DNA of 64,000 bases from an uncultured Dehalococcoidia bacterium (GCA_951813255.1 OX638353.1:868001-932000), one strand, 5' to 3'. Shown: positions 7,782 to 16,237, counted from the first letter of the stretch. Translations and numbers: made by a program. The notes: generated by a model from the letters alone, not told the origin.

Positions 7782-8660
7782 CTAGGAGGTCCGAGTGCCT
7801 GGGGGACGCCAGTGGGCGTCCTTGCGGGGGCCGTGGCCCCGGACGCTGAGACTCAGGCGTTCCAGGCCGTCCACCTCGACTTCGAGGCGGTCGCCGTCGT
7901 TGACCGGGGAGAGGCCGATGTGGTGGGTGCCACAGCAGATGACGTCGCCGGGCATGAGGGTGATGTACTGGGTGAGCCATGCAATCTGGGCCCGCACCGA
8001 ATGGTTCATAGCAGCGGTGTTGTAGTCCTGCTTGAGGTCACCGTTGATCCAGAGCCGAACACGGAGGTCCTGGGGGTCGGGCACTTCGTCTTTGGTGACG
8101 ATGACGGGGCCGATGGGGGCATAGGTGTCCATGCCCTTGCCCATGAAGGTGGTGCGTCGATTGGGAATAGCGCGGTTGGACATGTCAACGAAATTGAGGT
8201 AGCCGAAGACCATGTCGAGGGCATCTTCTTCGGAGACGTGCTTGCACTCGCGACCGATGACGTAGCCGAGCTCGGGTTCGGGATGGTGCACAACGGCCTC
8301 GGGGATGTCGGGTATCTCGATGGTGTCGCCGTGGCCGATGACGCAGGTGGCGCCCTTGTAGAAGAAGTCAGGGGGCAGGATGTTGGGTTCGTCCCTGTCC
8401 TGGTAATTGGAGAAGGCGGCGAGGACGTTATGGGGGCGCGGGAGTGGTGGGCGGATTTTCACGCTGGCCATGGGGACGCCCTGTTCGCGGGCGGCGATAG
8501 CTTCGAAGCGTGGCCGGAAGGAGTCGAAGTTGGCGATGACGCCTTCCATGAGGTATTCGGGGGGCATAATGCCGACGTGCTGGAGTTCGGATGTGACGTC
8601 GACGATGCGGTCGCTGTTGAGGACGCCCATGCGGTAGTCGTCAAAGAAGAGGAGCTTCAT
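7782..8660 (-). CDS. Fumarylacetoacetate hydrolase family protein
   Basis: 292 residues. The C-terminal two thirds show the FAH fold: VLAAFSNYQD, FYKGATCVIG, PEPELGYVIGRE (metal-ligand Glu region), GYLNFVDMSNR and MPGDVICCGTHHIGL. Family members cleave or decarboxylate 2-oxo-acid intermediates of aromatic and amino-acid catabolism with Mg or Mn; the exact substrate is not readable. It should be cytoplasmic. Its promoter appears at 8694-8723, and the CinA-C/NMNAT-like gene follows after 6 bases, so the two are probably co-transcribed. Confidence 0.88.
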   Translation of the reverse strand: MKLLFFDDYRMGVLNSDRIVDVTSELQHVGIMPPEYLMEGVIANFDSFRPRFEAIAAREQGVPMASVKIRPPLPRPHNVLAAFSNYQDRDEPNILPPDFFYKGATCVIGHGDTIEIPDIPEAVVHHPEPELGYVIGRECKHVSEEDALDMVFGYLNFVDMSNRAIPNRRTTFMGKGMDTYAPIGPVIVTKDEVPDPQDLRVRLWINGDLKQDYNTAAMNHSVRAQIAWLTQYITLMPGDVICCGTHHIGLSPVNDGDRLEVEVDGLERLSLSVRGHGPRKDAHWRPPGTRTS

Positions 8661-8693
8661 TGGCTGGCCTCCAAGCGGGAGTGGGGCGGGTCA

Positions 8694-8723
8694 AGTATCT
8701 GGAAGGGGGTGGGTAGAAGTCAA
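8694..8723 (-). promoter_or_regulatory. Promoter for the FAH-family gene
   Basis: On the minus strand TTGACT (8723-8718), an 18-base spacer and GATACT (8699-8694). The transcription start would be about 27 bases before the ATG at 8660, which has GGAGG upstream. Confidence 0.45.
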
Positions 8724-8760
8724 GGCGTGGTGGGTTGCCGGGGGTCAGGGGTGGCTTGAA

Positions 8761-8821
8761 TGTCACACTGTCACAGTGGGTCGTATCTGAAAACGGGTTT
8801 GTTGTAGCTGAAAGTGTGACA
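8761..8821. repeat. Inverted-repeat element with CGTATCTG/TGTAGCTG octamers
   Basis: A perfect 9-base inverted repeat, TGTCACACT (8761-8769) and AGTGTGACA (8813-8821), encloses the octamers CGTATCTG (8782-8789) and TGTAGCTG (8803-8810). The same octamer family and similar TGTCnCA arms make up the array at 31765-32115, so this is a second copy of one element type. Confidence 0.6.
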
Positions 8822-9059
8822 TCCCCTCAAGGGGGGATTTACGGGCGAGAGGGGACGGACGGGGAAGGGGAGCCGCATCATATTTTGGAATTGCCTAGTT
8901 TCCACTATGGGGTCTCCGTGGGTTGTCCGTTTTGAGGGAAGTGGCGACCTGTGGGGTTAGGCCGCAGGCCTTCTCGACCCAGCTGATTATACAATTGTGC
9001 GTATCTGTCAAGGGCTGGCTACATGTTGGCCGGATGGCGACTTGCCATAGGTGGGATTG

Positions 9060-9088
9060 TTGACACGACCGTGGCTTGGGTCTATAAG
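9060..9088 (+). promoter_or_regulatory. Sigma70-type promoter for the AtzG-like gene
   Basis: TTGACA (9060-9065), a spacer of exactly 17 bases and TATAAG (9083-9088): 11 of 12 consensus positions. The leader would be about 32 bases and includes GGGAG before the ATG at 9127. Confidence 0.7.
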
Positions 9089-9126
9089 TTTGCACAGTCA
9101 AATAGCGACGAGGCGGGAGAGCAGAG

Positions 9127-9303
9127 ATGGATGACTTGACCAAGGAACAGGTGAACTCTCTGGGGAAGGCTGTGGGACTGGATATACAGGACCCGGAGTT
9201 GACTGAGGTTGCCTACAACATCAATGCTCTGCTGCAGGCGCTTGATGACATAAACCCGCCGGGGGTGGATGCCATTGAGCCCTTGCCCATTGTGCTGCCG
9301 TAG
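9127..9303 (+). CDS. Small AtzG/GatC-like amidase-partner protein
   Basis: 58 residues, beginning MDDLTKEQVNSLGKAVGLDI and ending EPLPIVLP. The pattern (short helix with a GLDI/GLPI motif, a second helix LTEVAYNINALLQALDDI, then an acidic EPLP tail) is that of GatC and AtzG-type subunits, which wrap around amidase-signature enzymes and stabilise them. A strong promoter and a GGGAG site support expression. No amidase is adjacent; the amidase genes in the window are at 49806 and at the right edge. It may act in trans or be a remnant of a lost operon. The family call rests on pattern only. Confidence 0.6.
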   Translation: MDDLTKEQVNSLGKAVGLDIQDPELTEVAYNINALLQALDDINPPGVDAIEPLPIVLP

Positions 9304-9351
9304 TGATCGGTCAGGCTTAACCGCGCTGCTGCCGCGTCATGTGCGCAGGCA

Positions 9352-9972
9352 CTATTCTCCTCTAGCGAAGGTCCCTTCCAGTATCCCCAGGCCTAGGACG
9401 TTGCCACGCATGGCTGTGAGGAGTTCGGTGACCGTCGCCCCTGCTTCCAAGTCCAACTCGCGGTCCAAGGCGTAGACCATGAAGCGGTAGGTGTGGGCCG
9501 GACCTGGGGGCGGGCAGGGGCCTCCATAACCGTGCCTGCCGAAGTCGTTGACTCCGTGGAGGCCTTCATCGACTTGATCGCCTTCCCTGCCCAAGCCCTC
9601 ATCCAGTTCGTGGCGGCTGGAGTCGAGGTTGAATGCCAACCAGTGTACAAATGTCCCACCTGGGGCGTCGGGATCGTCCATGATGAGAGCTAAGGAGCGG
9701 GTCTGGGGAGGGGGAGTGCTCATATTGATGGGCGGAGAGATATCCGCGCCCTCGCAGGTGTATTCGGCGGGGATGGGCTGGGCGTCCTCGAAGGCGGGGC
9801 TGGTGACCTGCATGGCTGCGATGCCGCGTTCGAGGGGATCGAGTGTGGGAGTGGGAGACTCGCTTCCGCAGGCAATAAACAGGGTCGTGGCTGCAAAAAG
9901 CAGGAGAAGCCACTGGAATTGTGGATGACTTTTGGCGTCTCGTATTGGGCCTACAGTGGCGGGCGTTGACAT
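9352..9972 (-). CDS. YbhB/YbcL-type PEBP-family lipoprotein
   Basis: 206 residues. The N-terminal signal peptide ends at LFIAC (C35), a good lipobox. The phosphatidylethanolamine-binding-protein fold follows, with TSPAFEDAQPIPAEYTCEG, LIMDDPDAPGGTFVHW (about 97-111; the DPDAP ligand motif) and HGYGGPCPPPGPAHTY (about 147-162), the two conserved segments of bacterial PEBPs. The role of these proteins is not settled; binding of small anionic ligands is inferred for the family. Its 3' end converges on the AtzG-like gene. Confidence 0.9.
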   Translation of the reverse strand: MSTPATVGPIRDAKSHPQFQWLLLLFAATTLFIACGSESPTPTLDPLERGIAAMQVTSPAFEDAQPIPAEYTCEGADISPPINMSTPPPQTRSLALIMDDPDAPGGTFVHWLAFNLDSSRHELDEGLGREGDQVDEGLHGVNDFGRHGYGGPCPPPGPAHTYRFMVYALDRELDLEAGATVTELLTAMRGNVLGLGILEGTFARGE

Positions 9973-10067
9973 GGGATGGCGACTCCTGTGCGAGGGAGTG
10001 TCCTTCGCCTCCGGTAGCGGGTTGTATATCCACCCTCAGGGTGTCCTCGGAATGTAAGTTTAAGAGT

Positions 10068-10946
10068 TTAAATACCTGCCGGGATGGCTTCCTTGAACCG
10101 GCGTATGGCGTCGACGTGGGGGCCGGGGCCTTCGAGGTTGCCCCGCATGGTGTTGAAGGAGAGATGGCTGGCACCGATGTCGCTCCAGAAACTGGCTTCT
10201 TCCACCCAGACCTCCGGGTTGTTGCCGGCTTGGTTGATGTTGACGCGGGCTTCGATGCCGATGGTGGCGGGGTCACGCCCGGCTTCTTCGGCATAGCCAC
10301 GCAGCTGATTAACCACGGCGCGGCCCTCGGCGCTGGCGGGGACCATGGGGAACCAGCCATCGCCCATGCGGGCGACGCGCCTGAGGAGACGCTCGTCACG
10401 ACCGCCCAGCCAGATGGGGATGGGGCGCTGGACGGGAAGCGGATTGAGGCCGGCCTCGGTGATGTTGTGGTAGCTCCCGTGGTAGGTGACCACCTCGTTG
10501 GTCCACAGGGCGCGGAGGACATCCATCTGTTCTTCCTCGCGCCGTCCGCGGTTGCTGAAGCTCTCGTTCAGGGCTTCGTATTCAACCTGGTTCCAGCCAA
10601 CGCCGATACCGAGGCGGAACTTGCCGCCGGTGAGGATGTCGATCTCGGCGGCCTGCTTGGCGACGAGGGATGTCTGTCGCTGGCCGAGGACGAGAACGGA
10701 GGTGACCAGTTCGAGGTTCTGGGTGATGGCGGCGGCGTACCCATAGAGGACCATGGGCTCGTGGAACATGTCCTTGCTGTTGTATGCGCCAGCCCAGTCG
10801 GGGCGGTTGGTGAGGTCGGCACCCAAGACGTGGTCGAAGACTGACACGTGGCTATAGCCCAACTGCTCGGCGGCTTGAAAATACTCACGGACGCCGCCTG
10901 GATCCGCGCCGATTTCGGTCTGCGGGAAAACAACTCCAAGCTTCAT
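10068..10946 (-). CDS. LLM-class flavin-dependent oxidoreductase
   Basis: 292 residues, a TIM-barrel luciferase-like protein. It begins with MKLGVVFPQTEIG and includes GYSHVSVFDHVLG, the lumenal strand ELVTSVLVLGQRQ, GGKFRLGIGVGWNQVEYEAL and IPIWLGGRD, typical of the F420- or FMN-dependent members. GAGGAG precedes the ATG. It oxidises or reduces a small organic substrate with a reduced flavin; the cofactor cannot be fixed from sequence. The cupin gene lies 43 bases upstream on the same strand, so the two may form an operon. This is one of five members of the superfamily in the window. Confidence 0.9.
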   Translation of the reverse strand: MKLGVVFPQTEIGADPGGVREYFQAAEQLGYSHVSVFDHVLGADLTNRPDWAGAYNSKDMFHEPMVLYGYAAAITQNLELVTSVLVLGQRQTSLVAKQAAEIDILTGGKFRLGIGVGWNQVEYEALNESFSNRGRREEEQMDVLRALWTNEVVTYHGSYHNITEAGLNPLPVQRPIPIWLGGRDERLLRRVARMGDGWFPMVPASAEGRAVVNQLRGYAEEAGRDPATIGIEARVNINQAGNNPEVWVEEASFWSDIGASHLSFNTMRGNLEGPGPHVDAIRRFKEAIPAGI

Positions 10947-10989
10947 GGAAGGGTCTCCTCAATATGGAAGGTGCTATGAGGCGCGGGGA

Positions 10990-11496
10990 CTAGCTGGTTA
11001 GATGGGAGTCTCGTATGTCCTGCAAACCTTGGTCGGCATAGGTCATCAGGTCGGGGGCGGGCTTGCCGAGCATTACCTGCATGTAGCAGGGCTCGAGGCT
11101 GTCGTTGTGGAAGCCATGGACGACGTTGGGCGGGCATAGGACGCAGTCCCACGGGCCAAGGCGCGTCTCGTGGCGCTCGCCGTTCTCGTCGTCCCAGAAC
11201 ACCTGCATGTGCCCCTGAAGGACGAAGAAGACCTCTTCGACCTCGTGGGTATGGGGAGCGTTGCCCTCGCCGACGGGGACGTACATGATGCTGAGGGTAA
11301 AGTTGCCGGGGGGTATGGAGAGGGGGTCTGCCTTGCCGGAGGCGCCAGTGCCGATAAAGCGGTGCTGGGCGCGTTTGTAGCCGGACACGGTGGCATCGGC
11401 GAAGGCGTTCCAGTCTGGCTTACGGGTACGAAAGAGGGCTACGGGGCAAGTTTCGCCCCAGACTCCGGTGTCTTTCTTATTGGCCGTAGTGCTCAT
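10990..11496 (-). CDS. Cupin-domain protein
   Basis: 168 residues from the ATG at 11496, which is preceded by AAGGAGG; an upstream in-frame start at 11517 would place that site inside the gene. The cupin motif 1 is APHTHEVEEVFFVLQGHM and motif 2 is CPPNVVHGFHN, giving the metal-binding His/Glu set. Family members include dioxygenases, isomerases and sensors. The gene precedes the LLM oxidoreductase gene on the same strand and may act on the same pathway. The substrate is unknown. Confidence 0.85.
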   Translation of the reverse strand: MSTTANKKDTGVWGETCPVALFRTRKPDWNAFADATVSGYKRAQHRFIGTGASGKADPLSIPPGNFTLSIMYVPVGEGNAPHTHEVEEVFFVLQGHMQVFWDDENGERHETRLGPWDCVLCPPNVVHGFHNDSLEPCYMQVMLGKPAPDLMTYADQGLQDIRDSHLTS

Positions 11497-11627
11497 TTGA
11501 ACCTCCTTGGTGAACAAGGAAGATTCTATCGCGTACCACCCATTATTGGATAGGTGCCGGGTGATTGAAGGGACACCGGGACGTTGGGAAGAGGCTCGCG
11601 CTGCAGGAGATGTTGGGTGGGCGGTGG

Positions 11628-12251
11628 CTATGAGTTGCTGGTCTCGTATATGCCGTTGGTCTGTAGCTGTTCGAAGGGGAGAGGGGATGTGGTTGGCTGT
11701 TCAGAGATGGTTTCACCCAAGACGGCAGCCCGCCCCGTGGCTGTGACCTTGTAGTACCCGGGGTTGCCCACCCGTTCCAGCCAGCCGAACTTTTCCCTAG
11801 CGGCGTTGCGGATGGCCTGCACGAAATCGGTAGGTTGAGGCCAGCCGTTGGCATCGAAGATACCGGCCAATTCGGTGGCGGAGACACCTTCGGCGCCGAG
11901 ATAAAGCTCGGCTGCGTAAGTGGCGACTACCACGCGACGCATGTCACCCAAGGGGTTCACGCTGCGGCAGTATTCGGCGGCCTGCCGGTAGGCATCCGGG
12001 TCAGCGATCAATGTGGCGACCTCGGGAGATCCCGGCATTTCCCCGGCCACTGGGTCGGAGTCGCTGAAGCCGTTGGCGGCGGACGACCCTGGGGTTGGCA
12101 TAGAAGGCGAGGGGGCACTTGGCGAGGGGTTGCGAACGGACACTGCACCCGAGGCTACGAGGCGCATCATATCGCGGGCCAAATCGGGGTCGAAGAATTC
12201 GAGAGTGTAAGCGGGTTGATCCTCGGGATGTACGGTCACGCGCAAAAGCAT
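11628..12251 (-). CDS. Hypothetical protein with winged-helix-like C-terminus
   Basis: 207 residues from the ATG at 12251, chosen because GGAGG lies 6 bases before it; a longer start at 12278 has no such site. The N-terminus (LRVTVHPEDQPAYTLEFFD) is beta-like. A Ser/Pro-rich linker (about 40-70) leads to a helical part, VVVATYAAELYLGAEG, then TELAGIFDANGWPQPTDF and FGWLERVGNPGYYKVTATG, which looks like a winged helix. I do not recognise a named family. It follows uvrC on the same strand after about 100 bases. Confidence 0.65.
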   Translation of the reverse strand: MLLRVTVHPEDQPAYTLEFFDPDLARDMMRLVASGAVSVRNPSPSAPSPSMPTPGSSAANGFSDSDPVAGEMPGSPEVATLIADPDAYRQAAEYCRSVNPLGDMRRVVVATYAAELYLGAEGVSATELAGIFDANGWPQPTDFVQAIRNAAREKFGWLERVGNPGYYKVTATGRAAVLGETISEQPTTSPLPFEQLQTNGIYETSNS

Positions 12252-12350
12252 GCTACGCCTCCGGGCGTCGTTGGACATAAGCTAGCACGCTGCCTAGGGG
12301 AATAGCAACGAAAATGGAAACAGGGGTGACCGAGAATACGCTCTTGGAGG

Positions 12351-14222
12351 CTAGAGGGACTCTTTAAGGCGATTTGCCAAAGAGCGGGTCATCCCCGGTA
12401 CGGCGGCGATCTCTTCGACGGGGGCTTCCTTGATGCCTTTGAGGGTGCCGAAGCGTCGCATCAACATGCGCTTTCGCTTGGGGCCGATGCCGGTGACATG
12501 GTCTATGGGCGACATGGTGGAGCGTTTGCTGCGCAGGTTGCGGTGGTAGGTGATGGCGAACCTGTGGGCTTCGTCGCGGATTCTCTGCACCATGTACAGG
12601 GCTTGGGAGTTGCGGGGGAGCACGACCGGCTCGGGAGTGTGGGGCAGGAAAATCCACTCATTTTCCTTGGCGAGGGATGCCAACGGGATGAAGTCGATAC
12701 CCATCTCGAGGAAAACTTCGAGGGCGGCGGAAAGGTGTCCCTTGCCACCGTCGATGAGCACCAAATCGGGCACGATGCCCCAGCTTTCGTCGGGGGTGCG
12801 ATGGGGTTCGTCGGTGGGGTGAGGGCCGGCCTTGCCCTTGAGTTCCGAGAGCCGCTTGAAGCGGCGGCGCAGGACTTCCTGCATGCTGGAGTAGTCGTCC
12901 ACGCCCTCAACGTTCTTGATGCGGAAGCGCCGGTAGTGGGCGGTCTTGGGTGCGCCCTCTTCGAAGGTGACCATGCTGCCCACCGAGTTGCTGCCCTGTA
13001 TGTTGGAGATGTCGTAACACTCCATACGGTGGGGCGGGACTGGCAGGTGCAACTCTTCCTGAAGCTCCATGAGGGCTTGGTGGGTGGCATCGGCGTTGGA
13101 GAGCCACTTGGCCCTGCTCTGGGAGAGTCCCTGCTTAGCGTTCTCCGCGGCCATCTGCACCAGATGGAGGTATTTGCCCCGTTGGGGACAGAGCAGGGTC
13201 ACCGCCTTGCCTCGTTCTTCGCGCAACCACTGTTCAATCTGGTCCTGTTCCTCCAAGGGATGTTGGATCAGGATGCGGCGGGGGACGGTGGAGGCGGACT
13301 GGTAGAACTGTTTGATGAACTGGGCCATGACGTGGGAGGGTTCGGAGTCCTGGGTGCCTTCCATTATGAAGTGGTCGCGTCCCATAAGGCGGCCGTGCCG
13401 GATGAAGAAGACCTCCATGCGGGTCTCGTCTTCGGCCCCACCCATTGCCACCACGTCAGCATCGTATGTTGCGGTGGTGTCGACCTTGATACGCTGCTCC
13501 TCGGAAACGCGGTGGACGCTGCGCATCTGGTCACGGAGCAGGGCCGCTCGCTCGAACTCCAGCTTGTCGGAAGCCTGCTCCATACGGGTCTTCAGGTCGT
13601 CCACCACCATCTCGGTCTTGCCTTCCATGAAGGTGATGACCTGCTGGATGACCTCGCCGTATTCTTCCCTGTTGACCGCGCCGATGCAGGGAGCGTTGCA
13701 GCGGTTGATGTAGTACTCCAAGCAGGGGCGGGGGTCGTTGCCGGTGATGGTCTTGGTGCATGACCTGTAAGGGAAGAGACGCTTCAGGAGGTCCATTGTC
13801 TTACGTACGCTTCCGGCGGTGGCAAAGGGACCGAAGTAGCGCGCCCCGTCATTGTGGACACGACGCGTAATGTATATCTGAGGGAAGTCTTCGGCGAGGT
13901 CGATCTTCAGGTATGGATAGGTCTTGTCGTCTTTGAGGCGGGCGTTAAATGGGGGCTTGTGCTTCTTTATCAGGGTGTTTTCGAGTATGAGGGCTTCGGC
14001 TGAGGAGTGGGTGATGATGAATTCATAGTCGGCAATGCGGGAGGCCATGGTCCGCACTTTGTGAGGAAGGCTGTAGGGCGAGCCGAAATAGTAGCTGACG
14101 CGGTTGCGCAGATTGCTGGCCTTACCCACGTAGAGCACGCGTTCCCGGGCGTCCTTCATGATGTAGACACCCGGGGTCTCGGGGGTGGTTGTGAGACGGT
14201 GATTGAAGGCTGCTCTGTCCAT
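12351..14222 (-). CDS. uvrC: UvrABC system protein C
   Basis: 623 residues from the ATG at 14222 (GGAAG upstream). Nucleotide excision repair nuclease that makes both incisions around a lesion marked by UvrB. Domains in order: GIY-YIG nuclease (about 5-90; TPGVYIMKD, YVGKASNLRNRV), the Cys-rich region (CTKTITGNDPRPCLEYYINR, CNAPC), the UVR UvrB-binding motif (about 190-235), the RNase H-like nuclease (ECYDISNIQGSNSVGSMV, LVLIDGGKGHLSAA) and tandem HhH motifs (VTGIGPKRKRMLMRRFG, VPGMTRSLANRL) at the end. All expected parts are present. It lies at the end of a leftward run with rpiB and the xer gene. Confidence 0.97.
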   Translation of the reverse strand: MDRAAFNHRLTTTPETPGVYIMKDARERVLYVGKASNLRNRVSYYFGSPYSLPHKVRTMASRIADYEFIITHSSAEALILENTLIKKHKPPFNARLKDDKTYPYLKIDLAEDFPQIYITRRVHNDGARYFGPFATAGSVRKTMDLLKRLFPYRSCTKTITGNDPRPCLEYYINRCNAPCIGAVNREEYGEVIQQVITFMEGKTEMVVDDLKTRMEQASDKLEFERAALLRDQMRSVHRVSEEQRIKVDTTATYDADVVAMGGAEDETRMEVFFIRHGRLMGRDHFIMEGTQDSEPSHVMAQFIKQFYQSASTVPRRILIQHPLEEQDQIEQWLREERGKAVTLLCPQRGKYLHLVQMAAENAKQGLSQSRAKWLSNADATHQALMELQEELHLPVPPHRMECYDISNIQGSNSVGSMVTFEEGAPKTAHYRRFRIKNVEGVDDYSSMQEVLRRRFKRLSELKGKAGPHPTDEPHRTPDESWGIVPDLVLIDGGKGHLSAALEVFLEMGIDFIPLASLAKENEWIFLPHTPEPVVLPRNSQALYMVQRIRDEAHRFAITYHRNLRSKRSTMSPIDHVTGIGPKRKRMLMRRFGTLKGIKEAPVEEIAAVPGMTRSLANRLKESL

Positions 14223-14293
14223 CTGACTTCCGTGTTGGGTCGTGGGCCTTGAGGTCAAGACCTTCGGAGGTGATGCTTGAAAAGACCGGGGGG

Positions 14294-14611
14294 CTACAGG
14301 ACTAGGATACTGAGGCCGACCAATAGCGCCAACGAGATGATGCCCAAGGCCCCGATGCGTCGTAGCTCCGGCGCGATGTAGTCCATCACCGCTGGGCGGT
14401 ATTGGGCGTGAGCTCGAGGCGCAGGCCGAGCGGGCACTGTTACAGGGCCAGTGGACTCTGCGGCTTGGGCCGCCGTGGCATCGGCATCAATTGCCATTGG
14501 GGCGGCTGGCCGAGGCCTGGTGGCCACAGTGGATGGCGCACGGCCCTGCCTGCGTTTCCGCTGACCAAGCTGAGCTTGTCGCGATGCTACCTTATGCCCT
14601 CTGCCCGGCAT
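14294..14611 (-). CDS. Small C-terminally anchored membrane protein
   Basis: 105 residues, GGGAAG before the ATG, overlapping the end of rpiB by 20 bases. The N-terminal half is basic and low in complexity (RQAQLGQRKRRQGR, then Ala/Pro-rich). The C-terminus has a single hydrophobic helix, LGIISLALLVGLSILVL, at the very end. This layout suggests a tail-anchored protein with a disordered cytoplasmic part. No family recognised. The tight spacing argues that it is a real member of the rpiB-uvrC run. Confidence 0.65.
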   Translation of the reverse strand: MPGRGHKVASRQAQLGQRKRRQGRAPSTVATRPRPAAPMAIDADATAAQAAESTGPVTVPARPAPRAHAQYRPAVMDYIAPELRRIGALGIISLALLVGLSILVL

Positions 14612-15116
14612 TTGCTTCCCTTTCCCTCTCGGCCCTTGCAGCCTCTGGTAGTCTGTCTAATCGGTGTCGGTCTGCTGGTTGTCTGTCTGCCTGAATCACC
14701 AGTTCGATGCTTTCCCGCTCTTCCTCGTCCACCTCGGTGGTGCCGAACCAAGCATCCAGTATTTCGTGGGCCATTGCCTGGGAGGTTAGACGCAGACTGA
14801 GACACAGGACGTTGGCATCATTGTAACGCCGGGCACCCCGTGCTGTCTCGGCATCGATGCAGAGGGCAGCACGTACGCCGGGCACTTTGTTGGCTGCGAT
14901 GCTGACTCCGGTGCCTGTCCAGCAGAAGAGGAGGCCTTGATCGCAGTGGCCGTCGGCTACCTGCTGGGCCACACGTAAAGCGACGCCAGCCCATTGGGTG
15001 GCGTCGCCCGGTTTCAACGCGCCGTGGAGTTCCACATGTATCCCGCGTTGGGAGAGAAGCCCGGCGACTTCCTCCGCCACTGTGGCCCGCTCATCGCTCC
15101 CTACGGCCAGCCTCAT
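14592..15116 (-). CDS. rpiB: RpiB/LacA-type sugar-phosphate isomerase
   Basis: 174 residues from the ATG at 15116 (GAGGG upstream; the frame extends further but without a site). It resembles ribose-5-phosphate isomerase B, which interconverts ribose 5-phosphate and ribulose 5-phosphate. The key segment is LLFCWTGTGVSIAANKVPGV followed by RAALC, equivalent to the GTGIGISIAANK loop. ETARGARRYNDANVLCLS is the second conserved segment. Differences from classical RpiB, such as the Trp after the catalytic-region Cys and a missing GTDS-type N-terminus, mean the exact sugar may differ. A charged tail of about 35 residues is extra. Confidence 0.82.
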   Translation of the reverse strand: MRLAVGSDERATVAEEVAGLLSQRGIHVELHGALKPGDATQWAGVALRVAQQVADGHCDQGLLFCWTGTGVSIAANKVPGVRAALCIDAETARGARRYNDANVLCLSLRLTSQAMAHEILDAWFGTTEVDEEERESIELVIQADRQPADRHRLDRLPEAARAEREREANAGQRA

Positions 15117-15201
15117 CAAAACCCTCGGCCAAGGTTGTTGTGGCCATTCTACCATCTTAGGGCGGTTCGAGGCGGGGAGCGATCAGGCAGGCATTAGATA
15201 C

Positions 15202-16143
15202 CTATGCCCTGGGATGGCTCTTCTCGAACTCCTCGTGAACATGCTCGTCGGTGAGGTGAGTGTAGACCTGGGTTGTGGCCATGCTGGCGTGTCCCAGTAG
15301 GGTCTGCACATGGCGAAGGCTGGCTCCACCGCGCAGCATGTGTGTAGCGAAGCTGTGGCGCAGGGTGTGGGGCGTGATGTCTTTTTCGATGCCGCCATCC
15401 TTGGCGTAGCTTTTTATGGCAGTCCACACCCACTGACGAGTGAGACGCTCGCCGCGGCGGTTCAAGAACACTGCGTCGTCGTCCTTGCCGTTCAGCAACA
15501 CGGGGCGCGCAGTGTCCAAGTAGCCTCGTATGACATCCGAGGCATGGGGATGCATGTAGACAAGGCGCTCTTTGCCGCCCTTTCCCAGACAGCGGATGTA
15601 TCCGTCCTGCAGGTTCACATCTTCCAAGTTGAGGGAGGTGAGTTCGCTGACGCGCAGGCCGGTAGCGTAGAGCAATTCGAGCATGGCCAAGTCGCGCTGG
15701 CCTTCGACAGTGCCCCGCTTGGCAGGTTGGTCGAGCAATCTGCCAGTCTCCTCCTCGGTGAGGTGCTTGGGAAGGGTCCTGCCGACTCTGGGGGAGACCA
15801 AGAACTCGGCAGGGTTGTCCTTGAGGGTGCCCTCGTCCACCATGAAGGTGAAGAAGGACTTCAGCGCGGCCACTTTCCGGGCAGTGGTGCTGTCGCGGTA
15901 ACCCTGATTGTTGCGCAGGTGGGAAACGTACTCAGTCAGAAGGTCAAGGTCAATCTTCTGCCAGCCGTGCTTGCTCTTTCCCTTGGCCCCATTGCCATTA
16001 CCATTGCCGTTCCCGTTTCCGATTCTCGGTTGGGCGAATTCTATGAACTGTCGCAGGTCGTTCTGATAGGCGCCCAACGTGTTGCTCGGGCCTCCCCTCT
16101 CTACCACCAGGTAGTTCAGGAAAGACTCCACCTCGTCATACAT
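15202..16143 (-). CDS. XerC/XerD-like tyrosine recombinase
   Basis: 313 residues. The N-terminal SAM-like domain (1-115) is followed by the catalytic domain with all residues: R164 (TGLRVSELTSL), K188 (CLGKGGKERLV), H259 and R262 (TPHTLRHSFATHML), H285 (LLGHASMATTQVY) and Tyr 294. It is most likely the chromosome-dimer resolvase acting at dif, since length, lack of mobile neighbours and housekeeping context fit. An unusual feature is an Asn-Gly run at residues 43-52, encoded by a hexanucleotide repeat, inside the N-terminal domain. Whether it is XerC or XerD cannot be told from one protein. Confidence 0.93.
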   Translation of the reverse strand: MYDEVESFLNYLVVERGGPSNTLGAYQNDLRQFIEFAQPRIGNGNGNGNGNGAKGKSKHGWQKIDLDLLTEYVSHLRNNQGYRDSTTARKVAALKSFFTFMVDEGTLKDNPAEFLVSPRVGRTLPKHLTEEETGRLLDQPAKRGTVEGQRDLAMLELLYATGLRVSELTSLNLEDVNLQDGYIRCLGKGGKERLVYMHPHASDVIRGYLDTARPVLLNGKDDDAVFLNRRGERLTRQWVWTAIKSYAKDGGIEKDITPHTLRHSFATHMLRGGASLRHVQTLLGHASMATTQVYTHLTDEHVHEEFEKSHPRA

Positions 16144-16237
16144 CTGGTTCCCTTTCTGCTCATGACCCGCCCAGATGCTAGCAATGTGAGATGGAACCTC
16201 GCATTGCGATATCCGCGCGGAAAGGGGGGATTTTTTG

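Larger units (their letters stand above)
8661..9126. other. Divergent intergenic region with repeats and promoters
   Basis: Between the divergent FAH and AtzG-like genes. It contains a leftward promoter (8694-8723), an inverted-repeat element with two octamers (8761-8821), a hairpin-like CCCCTCAAGGGG (8823-8834), a third octamer copy CGTATCTG (9000-9007) and a rightward promoter (9060-9088). I see no gene; the short open frame at 8735-8935 crosses the repeat element and has no recognisable domain. Confidence 0.6.

Noticed and set aside
7731-8759. 342-codon open frame on the + strand
   Set aside because: Antisense to the FAH-family gene; the peptide is Asp/Glu/Val-rich as expected from a complementary strand and has no domain.
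12498-13763. 421-codon open frame on the + strand
   Set aside because: Antisense to uvrC, which is unmistakable.
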